Below, piece after piece: positions 15,447-22,811 of a stretch of 32,275 nt of DNA. The number at the start of each line of letters is the position of its first letter. Position 1 is the first letter of the stretch. Location: NCBI GenBank assembly GCA_016933275.1, contig JAFGBI010000175.1, positions 1 through 32,275 of the forward strand, read 5' to 3'. The position numbers and the translations under genes are program-made. Below the pieces are notes generated by a model. The model was given only the letters and a program-made list of their open reading frames with translations, was not told the origin of the DNA and did no database searches. The DNA comes from Polyangiaceae bacterium (GTDB taxonomy: Bacteria > Myxococcota_A > Polyangia > Polyangiales > Polyangiaceae).

Positions 15447-17567
15447 ATGCTCGCTTGGGGCTCGGTCCGTTTGCTGTCGCTGGCCGGGGCGGTTGCCCTC
15501 GCTCTGCCCGGCCTTGTTCACGCAGCGCCGTCGCGGGGGAAGAAGGTCGAGGGGCGGCTCGAGTTCGCGGCGCGGGGCACGACGCTCGCTCGCGTCGCTC
15601 GCGGCCGTGCCTCTGGGGAGCGCACGCTCCCCATCCTCGTGCAGGCCACGGACGCGGCCGGCGTCGCGGCGAGTCTGCGGGCGCTCGGTGGCCGGGTCGG
15701 AGTCACCGCCGGTGATGTCATCACCGCCTCGGTGCCGCGGGTCGTGATCGCGAGCCTCGCCGCGGATCCGCGGGTGGTGCGCGTGGAGCTCGCGCGGCGC
15801 CTTCGGCCCAAGCTCGATCGCGTCCGGACCGTGCTCGGCGTGAACGCTATCCACGATGGCACGGCGCCCTCCACCTATCCATACACCGGACGCTCCGTGT
15901 TGATCGGTGACGTGGACCTCACGCTGGATCTCACCCACCCCGCCTTCCGCAAAGGGCAGGACACGCGCGTCGTGGCGCTCTGGGATCAGGACGGGGCCAC
16001 CAACCCCCCGGCAGGTTTCGGCTACGGCACCGAATGCCGGTCGACCAACATCAACCGCGGTCGATGCGGGCACGAACCCTTGCTCGACCACGGCACGGCC
16101 GTGCTCGCGATCGCCGGCGGGTCGCGGTACTCCGGGACCCCGTTCTACGGGATCGCCCCCGGTGCCGATCTCGCCTTCGTGAGCCTCGGCGGCCTCACGG
16201 AATCCGACGACTTCAATCTGTGGTTCACGACCGCGCTCTGCGACGGGGTCTCGTACCTCTTCTCGATCGCCGAGGAACGGGGGGAGCCCGCGGTGGTAAA
16301 CCTCAGCGTGGGCACGCACGCGGGCCCGCACGACGGTTCGAGCCTCGGCGATCGCTGCCTCGACAACCTGGTCGGTCCGGGGCGGATCGTGGTCGCGGCG
16401 GCGGGAAACGAGGGGAGCCCGTCGTTCCATTACGCCTCGGAGACGGAGAAGGTCTGGGTCCACGCGTCCGGGACGACGGCGGCGAACCCGGGGCGTCTCG
16501 CCTTCGTTGCCGGCGAGGATCTCGTACTCGGTGACCAGGTGCAGGTGTGGTTCGAGGAGGCGTACCCCTCGGCCAGCATCCGGGTCGGCGTGCTGGGCCC
16601 GTCGGGGGCGGAGACCGTCAGCGTGCCGGTGCTCGTCACCGACGACATCACGGAGGTCGGACTGGACATCGACGGCCGTGAGCTCGGGGCCGTGTTCGTC
16701 GTCCCGGACCAGGCTCCCAGCGGGGACCGCTCCTTCGAGATCGTGGTCTTCGACGACGATGGCGACACCGCCGAGAACCAGGTCACCTGGTTCGTGGAAC
16801 TCGCTGACACCGGGGTGTTCGACGCCTACCTCGACGTCAACAGCGGCGGCGGCTTCGTCGCGCACGACCAGGCGCCCGGGTTCACGGTCGACTCGGCCAA
16901 GAGCGTCGGGTTCCCCGCGACGGCCGCCGGGGTCATCGCTGTCGGCTCCTCCGTCTCCCGCTTCGCTTGGGAGAACGTCGACGGGGATCGGTACGAGACG
17001 TTCGATCTTGTCACCGGGGAGCCGCTCGCGCTCGGTGAGCTCAGCTCCTTCTCGAGCCGCGGCCCCACGCGCGATCCCGAGCGGACCGGGCCGAAGCCGG
17101 AGTTCGTGGCTCCCGGAGAGATGGTCGTGTCGGCGCTACCTCGGGACCTGGTCGCCGACACGCCGATCGAGGCGATCGTCACCAGCCGCCCCGCGTACTA
17201 CTCGGTGGGGGCGGGCACGAGCGAGGCAGCGCCCGCCGCGGCCGGCGTGATCGCGCTGATGCTGGAGCGCGATCCGTCGCTCGATCCCGAGGGCGTGCGC
17301 GCCATCCTGCGGGAGACGAGCGAGCTACCGGCCGGGGTGTCCGCACCGAGTGACGACTGGGGCTTTGGGCAGATCCGGGCGGACGCCGCGCTCGCCGCCA
17401 CTACGGAGGTCAACCCCGGTGAGCCGCCGTCGGGCGACGACGATCCGAACGGCTGCGGGTGCACCACCGCCGGCCGCGGCCGCGACGCGGGCATTCCCGG
17501 CATGGTGCTCGCGCTCGGCATCGTCGGGCTTGCGTTGGGGCTACGGCGTCGACCTCCCCGCACCTAG
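15447..17567 (+). CDS. Subtilisin-like serine protease (S8) with MYXO-CTERM tail
   Basis: A 706-aa exported protease. The signal peptide ends near ALALPGLVHA. Residues about 25-130 look like a propeptide. The catalytic triad is visible as Asp157 (VDLTLDLTHPAF), His215 (LDHGTAVLAIAGG) and Ser592 (AGTSEAAPAAAG), with the oxyanion Asn321 in AAAGNEG. The usual DTG and GTSMAAP are replaced by DLT and GTSEAAP. An insert of about 240 residues between Asn and Ser is mostly beta. The C-terminus is a MYXO-CTERM sorting signal: a GCGC motif, a hydrophobic helix and RRR, which is expected to be processed by a myxosortase and surface-anchored. ATG 15447 starts the signal peptide; the frame is open much further upstream but without protein character. 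Confidence 0.93.
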   Translation: MLAWGSVRLLSLAGAVALALPGLVHAAPSRGKKVEGRLEFAARGTTLARVARGRASGERTLPILVQATDAAGVAASLRALGGRVGVTAGDVITASVPRVVIASLAADPRVVRVELARRLRPKLDRVRTVLGVNAIHDGTAPSTYPYTGRSVLIGDVDLTLDLTHPAFRKGQDTRVVALWDQDGATNPPAGFGYGTECRSTNINRGRCGHEPLLDHGTAVLAIAGGSRYSGTPFYGIAPGADLAFVSLGGLTESDDFNLWFTTALCDGVSYLFSIAEERGEPAVVNLSVGTHAGPHDGSSLGDRCLDNLVGPGRIVVAAAGNEGSPSFHYASETEKVWVHASGTTAANPGRLAFVAGEDLVLGDQVQVWFEEAYPSASIRVGVLGPSGAETVSVPVLVTDDITEVGLDIDGRELGAVFVVPDQAPSGDRSFEIVVFDDDGDTAENQVTWFVELADTGVFDAYLDVNSGGGFVAHDQAPGFTVDSAKSVGFPATAAGVIAVGSSVSRFAWENVDGDRYETFDLVTGEPLALGELSSFSSRGPTRDPERTGPKPEFVAPGEMVVSALPRDLVADTPIEAIVTSRPAYYSVGAGTSEAAPAAAGVIALMLERDPSLDPEGVRAILRETSELPAGVSAPSDDWGFGQIRADAALAATTEVNPGEPPSGDDDPNGCGCTTAGRGRDAGIPGMVLALGIVGLALGLRRRPPRT

Positions 17568-18119
17568 AGCGGGCCCGGTCGCCCACTGCTCGAGGCTCAG
17601 CTCCTGCTCACGGTGTCCAAGGCCATCACCGCGCGGCTCGATGTCGGTGACCTCATCCACGCGACACCGGCCGCCAGCGGTCCGCAGTCAGCGATCCGGC
17701 AGCACGAACCAGCCCCGGTCGTCCGCGGGCGGCGGCCGGAAGCCGAGAAGCGCTGCTCAACGCATGGCCCGCCCCGACCGAGCTCGTGGCGCCAAGCGCC
17801 CCATCTCAGAGCCTTGGCCATCCTTCGGATCGAAGACACTGCGGAGTCCGGTCGGTGCGCCGTTTTCGGCCAGAAAATCGGAGGCTGGGCGCTGGGCGCG
17901 CCGTTTCGCGGCCGAAAAACGCTGCGCGAGGCGACGGGTACCGCGCTGTTCGGATCGAAAACGGCCGAAACACTGCGCGGTCTCGGTCTTCGCGCTCGAG
18001 GAATGGCCCGCGCGGCGCGCGTCGCCGCGCGGGCCAGGTGGAATGGCACTTCTCGGCCATTCGTTCTTGTCAGGCAGCGGTTGACGACCGGACGAGCCTC
18101 GATCCACCGTGGTGCCACG
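17568..18119. other. 552-bp gene-free region with degenerate repeated words
   Basis: No recognisable gene lies between the protease and the next lipoprotein. From about 17815 to 17985 related words recur: TTCGGATCGAAGACACTGCG and TTCGGATCGAAAACGGCC; GTTTTCGGCCAGAAAATCGG, CGGCCGAAAAACGCTGCG and GGCCGAAACACTGCGCGG. The AAAA/TTTT plus GGCC pattern is unlike surrounding coding DNA. A perfect hairpin follows at 18005-18035. The stretch also holds a short CAGCGGTCCGCAGTCAGCGATC cluster near 17675-17697, related to words near 12440. Promoters of the downstream gene must lie here, but I could not identify one. Confidence 0.55.
18005..18035. repeat. Perfect 13-bp-stem GC hairpin
   Basis: GGCCCGCGCGGCG (18005-18017) and its exact complement (18023-18035) flank a 5-nt loop. 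It is 85 nt upstream of the lipoprotein start at 18120. It could be a terminator, a leader structure or a dispersed palindrome; there is no T-tract on either side. Confidence 0.6.
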
Positions 18120-19052
18120 ATGACTCGGATCCTCTTCTCGGGCTTGGTTGGTCTGTGGGCGCTCCTGGCCACGACGGGGTGTGATTTCCTCTCGAAGCTG
18201 GGTGGCTCGTCCGCCGGGGTGACGGGATCGGCGGGCCCGGCCGGGTCGGCGTCCGCGCCCGGGAGCGCGCTTCCGGTGCCCCTGACGACCTTTCCGGAGA
18301 AGACCGTCCCGGCTGGCACCGTGGTCAACGACGGGTGGACCCCGGAGTTTTCAATCGAGCGCTCCGCCGGGAACGAGGGGCTCACCCTGGACCGCGCGGT
18401 GGCCGCCTGTCGCGGTCAGGGCAAGGACCTCTGCACCGAGACGCAATGGACCCGCGCCTGCGCCGCCGACTCCACGCTCGGCGCGCTCGAGACCTGGACC
18501 CTCAGCGTCGAGGCGGAGGCCGGGGTGGTTCGCGGCGGCGCGGGCGGGTGCTCTGCGCGACAGAACGTGCGTCCCGCCGACACGTCGCCGACTCGCGTCG
18601 CGGTGTGCTGCAGTCGTGCGGTCGCGATCCACACCGACCACAAGAACGAGGCGTTCCTCGTCGCCAGCGCCAAGCGGTTGCTCGACTACGAGCGGGCCAC
18701 CCAGAACCGCGACGCCACGGCGCTCGGCAACCTATTCGACGAAGCAGTCCTGTGGAGCGGTGCGGAGAAGTCTCGCGAGGACCTCTTGGCCGCCATCCAG
18801 GCCCAGAGCAAGGATGACTTCGCGGCGGTCGACCGATGCGACGTGAGCATCGACAAGACCGGGCCCGAGTCCTGCCTCGTCTCCGACTGCCGGGTGACGA
18901 CCTACGCCAATGGCACTTTTGGGAGCACGCTGCGGCGATTCGTCCACGGCGGACCGGAATCGCGCCTCCAGCTCGTGGGCGCCCCGGACACCATGTCGCT
19001 GCTCAAGCGGGAGAAGAAGCAGCGCTTGCGATCGTTCATCGGGGGGGAGTGA
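18120..19052 (+). CDS. Lipoprotein with FGE-like fragment and NTF2/SnoaL-like domain
   Basis: A 310-aa predicted lipoprotein. The signal peptide ends LATTGC, followed by a Gly/Ser/Ala linker. Residues about 75-165 contain LDRAVAACRGQGKDLCTETQWTRAC in two parts (AACRGQGKDLCTE, QWTRACAAD) plus VRGGAGGC and VAVCC. This resembles the conserved DLCTxxxWxxAC and terminal FRCC segments of formylglycine-generating-enzyme-like (SUMF1) domains, but it is much too short to be a full one. Residues about 175-310 look like an NTF2/SnoaL-type cone fold (LLDYERATQNRDATALGNLF, EKSREDLLAAIQAQ). No catalytic role can be claimed. The ATG at 18120 opens the signal peptide; the ribosome-binding site is weak. It converges on the truncated universal stress gene. 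Confidence 0.7.
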   Translation: MTRILFSGLVGLWALLATTGCDFLSKLGGSSAGVTGSAGPAGSASAPGSALPVPLTTFPEKTVPAGTVVNDGWTPEFSIERSAGNEGLTLDRAVAACRGQGKDLCTETQWTRACAADSTLGALETWTLSVEAEAGVVRGGAGGCSARQNVRPADTSPTRVAVCCSRAVAIHTDHKNEAFLVASAKRLLDYERATQNRDATALGNLFDEAVLWSGAEKSREDLLAAIQAQSKDDFAAVDRCDVSIDKTGPESCLVSDCRVTTYANGTFGSTLRRFVHGGPESRLQLVGAPDTMSLLKREKKQRLRSFIGGE

Positions 19053-19075
19053 CCACGGGCTCGCCCGGAGGGGGG

Positions 19076-19185
19076 CTAGAGGATTGGGTTGCCGACAGCA
19101 ATGGCAGCGCTAGAAACGCGTTCGTGCGAGGCGAGGACGCGTTTCCAGCGGCGCCGTTACTGTTGGCAACCGATCGGTGCTCTAG
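19076..19185. repeat. Dispersed hairpin element, copy 3 (hairpin only)
   Basis: The element is bounded by CTAGAG at 19076-19081 and CTCTAG at 19180-19185. The two arms align over about 35 bp, from TTGCCGACAGCAATGGC on the left and GCCGTTACTGTTGGCAA on the right, inward through AGAAACGCGT and ACGCGTTTCC, with G-T pairs and a few mismatches. The left end has lost a few bases of the terminal repeat, and the long left arm of copies 1 and 2 is missing. The TAG stop of the minus-strand gene (19182-19184) is inside the right terminus. It lies between convergent genes. Confidence 0.85.
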
Positions 19186-19712
19186 CGTCTCCCCTCGCTG
19201 ATGATCAAGGTGGCGCAGATCGGCGCCCTCACCAGCTCGGGAACCAAGCGGCCGAACGAGCGTCGCCGACGTTGCCGCGTCAACCCCACCACCATCTGGT
19301 CCGCGCTCTTCGCCCACCGCGCCAGCGCCCCGAGTGCGTCGTCGCTGGGAGTGACCTCCACGGAGCCGTGACCAGGCGTCGTGTCGTTTGCCAGCTCCTC
19401 GAGTCGCCCGCGCGCCTCCCGGAGCGCCGCCTCCGATGCCGAGGCAGGCAGCACCCGCAGCCAGGTCACGCTGCGATCGCCATTCCGGCACAGGCTGCCG
19501 AGTACCCGAGCGCGGAGCACGCCGTGCTCGCTGCCACCCGCGACCGGCACCAGGATGCGCCGAGCCATCTCGAGCGACCAGCCTTCGGGCGCCAGCAGGA
19601 ACGAGACGTGCGCGTCGAGCGCCTCCATCAGCGCCTCGAGTTCTGCCACGCTCGCCTCGTCGAGCCGCGCTCGCCCGAAGAGCAGCCCTTGGCAGCGATA
19701 CTCGCGGGCCAC
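19182..19712 (-). CDS. Truncated tandem universal stress protein (UspA) domain protein
   Basis: A 176-aa protein. Residues about 1-45 (YRCQGLLFGRAR, MEALDAHVSFLLAPEGW) look like the end of one UspA domain, and 50-175 are a second, more complete one (RRILVPVAGGSEHGVLRARV, LRVLPASAS, ADQMVVGLTR, APICATLII). This tail resembles the C-terminal tandem UspA region attached to some APC-type amino acid permeases. An in-frame TAG lies only 14 codons before the GTG start at 19712, and that GTG is the only start between them, so the 5' part of a larger gene appears to be gone. It may be a surviving short gene or a pseudogene. The stop codon falls within the terminus of hairpin element copy 3. Confidence 0.6.
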   Translation of the reverse strand: MAREYRCQGLLFGRARLDEASVAELEALMEALDAHVSFLLAPEGWSLEMARRILVPVAGGSEHGVLRARVLGSLCRNGDRSVTWLRVLPASASEAALREARGRLEELANDTTPGHGSVEVTPSDDALGALARWAKSADQMVVGLTRQRRRRSFGRLVPELVRAPICATLIISEGRR

Positions 19713-19840
19713 ACGCTCGATTTCGTCGCGCTCATCGTGGGACTCGGCCCGACGCTAGCTGGTCGATCTCGCGGGGCCAAGCGGTATCCGCGGGCCCCTG
19801 AAGCGGCATCTGCGCGGGGCGGCGCTCGCGATCGCGCCCC

Positions 19841-21649
19841 TCACGGCTCCTTTCGTCCGAGCCTCGTGCACGCCGGCTCGAACCCGAGATCGCAGGCTCG
19901 ACCGAGCATCGCGTTGCCCTGCTCGACGTTCTTCTCGACGCCGCTGCCCGAGAGGTAGCGGCCAGCGAGCTCGCTGCAACCCTCGGCGTTGCCGAGCGTG
20001 CAGGCGCGCTCGTAGGCGCGGGCGGCGAGCGCCTGGTCCGCGGTGACGCCGCTACCCTGAGAGTACATGTACGCGAGGTTGAAGCAGCCGGCAGGCTCGT
20101 CGCCTTCGCACGCCCGCTTGAAGAGCGCGAACGCCTTCTGCGGGTCCTTCTCCACCCCCTCGCCGTCGTCGTACGCCGCGCCCACGTTGACGCAGGCGGC
20201 GGCCTTGCCCGCGTCGCAGGCCTGCTGGAAGAGGGTAAACGCCCGGGCGAAGTCCCGGACGACGCCTGCGGCGCCGTCGTAGCAGAGGACACCGAGGTTG
20301 AAGCAGCCATCGGCCTCGCCGAGACGGCAGGCCTTCTCGAAGAGCGCGGCCGCCTTGGCTTCATCGCGGGTCGTGCCCTTGCCTTGGGCGGCCAGGATCC
20401 CGAGGCGGGAGCAGGCGGTGCCGTGGTCGCCGTCGCAGGCCTTGCTGTAGAGCGTGGCGGCCAGGTTCGCGTCGGCGGCGACGCCGGCGCCCCTCGCGTA
20501 GAGCGACGCGAGCCTTGCGCAGCTCTTCACGTCCCCCGCGTCGCATTGCGTGCGGCAGTCTTCGGGATCCTCGCCGGTGCAGAGGTGCGTCTTTGCCTTT
20601 TCCACGGCGACGCACTTTCCCTCGGAGAGCACCAGGCTTTCGGGGCAGCCCGCCTCGTCGTCGTCGAGGCTCGATTTGGTCGCGGCGGCGGCCGCTTCAG
20701 CGGCGGCGCTGGGCGACGGTGGGGTCGTGGTCTCGGTCGTTGCGGCGGGGGCCGCCGCCGTGGCCGATGGGCTCGTGCTCGTCGCGGTGCCGGCGGCCGC
20801 GGGCGCGGTGCCGGCGGGTGGCAGGACCGCCGTGGGGGAGGGCGTGCTCCTGGCGGTCGCGGTCTTCGCGCCACCGGTCGTGATCGGAATGAGGTGCAGC
20901 CTGATGAGGGCCTGGCAGTTGCCCGGCGGATCCGTCGCGTCGGGGGTCGCGTGTTCACAGTCGTCGAGCCGCCCGTCCTCGACCCGGGAGAGGCGACTGC
21001 TCGCGCTGTTGGTGCCGGCACCCACGCCGAACACCTGGGCTGCGCTGACGAGCTCCGATTCGCTCCCCGTCTGCATGACGAAGGCGCCGATGTTGGCGCC
21101 CCGCACGAAGTGGCTGGCCCCCTCGCAAATCCCCGCGAGTTCGCTCCGTTCGAGCTTGAGGCGCGTCGAGGTGATGTTGCCCACGAGGGCCGTCGCGAGA
21201 TCGAGCGTGGTGCCGCGCTCGAGCTCCGTGCCGAGCTTGGCGGCGACCGCCACGCCGGTGAGCGGGAGGTTGGCCTTCACCTCATCCTCATCGGCCAGGC
21301 GGATGAGCTGCTGCTTCAGCACGATCCCCTTGAAGCCGTAGGAACCTTCGGCGCGGCAGTCGGTCAAGAGCTCGAGGCCGTCGCAGTCGTATCTCACGAT
21401 CGCGACCCCGTCCTTCATCGCGACCTCGAGATCGCCGCGCTGCTCGGGCCTGAGATCGACGACGAGCGGGCGCACGGCCCCGCTCACGTCCAGGCACTCG
21501 TGCTTCTTCGGAGTCTCCCCGAGGGCTCCCGCCGCCGTGGGTTGCTTCGGCCGGACGAGCCTGGCGAGCGAGCCGCCCCCCGTCCCACAGCCGAGGACGG
21601 TCGCCGCGGAACCCAGGGCAACGAACCACGTGGTGCTCAGCATCTTCAT
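19841..21649 (-). CDS. Lipoprotein with Cys-paired Sel1 (Hcp-like) repeats
   Basis: A 602-aa lipoprotein with lipobox VLGC. Residues about 40-240 are an unassigned domain (VVDLRPEQRGDLEVAMKDG, IVRYDCDGLELLTDC, GFKGIVLKQQLIRLA). About 255-345 is an Ala/Thr/Pro linker, then a Cys-rich segment (CTGEDPEDCRTQC). About 370-600 holds six or so Sel1-type repeats of about 36 residues, each with a Cys at both ends (for example CDAGKAAACVNVGAAYDDGE). Paired Cys are typical of the secreted Helicobacter Hcp proteins and fit a periplasmic or surface scaffold. ATG 21649 is chosen for the signal peptide, with ATG 21643 next. The upstream open frame would run into the divergent gene's 5' region. The partner is unknown. 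Confidence 0.85.
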   Translation of the reverse strand: MKMLSTTWFVALGSAATVLGCGTGGGSLARLVRPKQPTAAGALGETPKKHECLDVSGAVRPLVVDLRPEQRGDLEVAMKDGVAIVRYDCDGLELLTDCRAEGSYGFKGIVLKQQLIRLADEDEVKANLPLTGVAVAAKLGTELERGTTLDLATALVGNITSTRLKLERSELAGICEGASHFVRGANIGAFVMQTGSESELVSAAQVFGVGAGTNSASSRLSRVEDGRLDDCEHATPDATDPPGNCQALIRLHLIPITTGGAKTATARSTPSPTAVLPPAGTAPAAAGTATSTSPSATAAAPAATTETTTPPSPSAAAEAAAAATKSSLDDDEAGCPESLVLSEGKCVAVEKAKTHLCTGEDPEDCRTQCDAGDVKSCARLASLYARGAGVAADANLAATLYSKACDGDHGTACSRLGILAAQGKGTTRDEAKAAALFEKACRLGEADGCFNLGVLCYDGAAGVVRDFARAFTLFQQACDAGKAAACVNVGAAYDDGEGVEKDPQKAFALFKRACEGDEPAGCFNLAYMYSQGSGVTADQALAARAYERACTLGNAEGCSELAGRYLSGSGVEKNVEQGNAMLGRACDLGFEPACTRLGRKEP

Positions 21650-21760
21650 AGTCACGAGCGGGAGTTTTCCCACGACACCACGCCTCGGGGAAGGGGCGTT
21701 CGGTCCGGTGTTCGTGGCGGGGATTGTCGAGGCGAGCGGTGGGCGGCTACGGTGGCGAGC

Positions 21761-22726
21761 GTGACTCGCGGACCTGTCGTCTTCATCGCGGCTGCGTGGT
21801 CCTTCATCGTCGCTTGCACACCGCGGGCCCAAGGCCAGATCGGGCAGGGCGAGGGGGCTTCGCGTGCTCCCCTACCGGTCGCGTCCACCTCCACCGGTCC
21901 GAGCGCGCTGGCCGGCGGTGCGAGCGCGGCGATTTCGCCGCCGGCAGCGGCGGTGGCACCGACATCCTCCGCGGATTCCCTGGCGTCCGCGGTTCGCTGG
22001 CGGCCGAGCTGTCCGCGAGACAGCGCGTTGGTGCCTGAGCCTCCCGTGTGCATCCAGCGCTGGGAGGCGCAGGTCATCGATGCCGCCGGGCGCACCCACG
22101 ATCCCTTCGCGGTGCCGCCGCACCCCACGGATCTCGCCGGCTACCGGGCACGTTCGGTGCCCGGCGTGGTCCCGCAGGGGCACGTCGGCCGCGAGCAGGC
22201 AGAGCTCATCTGCGCCGCGACGGTGGACCTACCCTTTCGCTACCGGCTCTGCACGAGGGTGGAGTGGGAGGCCGCCTGTCGCGGGCCACACTCGGAGTTC
22301 CCGCGCGCCCAGTCCGAACTCGTCACCATCTGCAACACGGGAAAGTTCCCGGAGACCGAGCACCTCATCTATCGGTTCCATCCAGCGCCGAAGTGGACCT
22401 ACGGGGAGCTCAACGATCCGCGGCTGAATCAGGTGGAAGGCGGGCTCGCGCGGACAGGCGCCCATTCCCATTGCACGAACGGCTACGGCGTGTTCGACAT
22501 GATAGGAAACCTCCAGGAATGGGTCCAGGACCTCGAACCGCGCCAGGCCGAGGTCCGGAGCGTCATCAAGGGCGACCACTACATGGGGCAGGGGAAGAAC
22601 TACGAAGGGTGCGCCGCCACCAACCGCGCACATTTCTACCTTCCTCCGAGCGACCCCGACTACCGGCTGTCCAAGGATTGGAAGGACTACTCCACGGGCT
22701 TCCGGTGCTGCACCGATCCCCGGTGA
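21761..22726 (+). CDS. FGE/SUMF1-like domain lipoprotein
   Basis: A 321-aa predicted lipoprotein with a GTG start at 21761. The signal is VVFIAAAWSFIVAC (lipobox IVAC, Cys19), followed by an Ala/Ser/Pro linker. Residues about 95-320 are a formylglycine-generating-enzyme-like domain: GREQAELICAA, YRLCTRVEWEAACRG, YGVFDMIGNLQEWVQD, GDHYMGQGKNYEGCAATNRA and terminal YSTGFRCC. True FGE enzymes use two nearby cysteines in the NRY-type segment. Only one Cys is visible here (YEGCAATNRAHF), so it is more likely a non-catalytic, ligand-binding or structural member; this is inference. It diverges from the Sel1 lipoprotein with 111 bp between the starts and may be co-regulated with it. Confidence 0.82.
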   Translation: MTRGPVVFIAAAWSFIVACTPRAQGQIGQGEGASRAPLPVASTSTGPSALAGGASAAISPPAAAVAPTSSADSLASAVRWRPSCPRDSALVPEPPVCIQRWEAQVIDAAGRTHDPFAVPPHPTDLAGYRARSVPGVVPQGHVGREQAELICAATVDLPFRYRLCTRVEWEAACRGPHSEFPRAQSELVTICNTGKFPETEHLIYRFHPAPKWTYGELNDPRLNQVEGGLARTGAHSHCTNGYGVFDMIGNLQEWVQDLEPRQAEVRSVIKGDHYMGQGKNYEGCAATNRAHFYLPPSDPDYRLSKDWKDYSTGFRCCTDPR

Positions 22727-22811
22727 AGCGGGACCACAAAACTCCGTGGGATCGCCGCCTCTGCCCGGAGGATCGACCAGGTCACGTAGTCGTTGATAGA
22801 CTCCGCGACCG

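Noticed and set aside
17597..18385. Long minus-strand frames in the gene-free gap before 18120
   Set aside because: They run through the repeated words and the GC hairpin, extend into the antisense of the lipoprotein gene, and show no domain or start signal.
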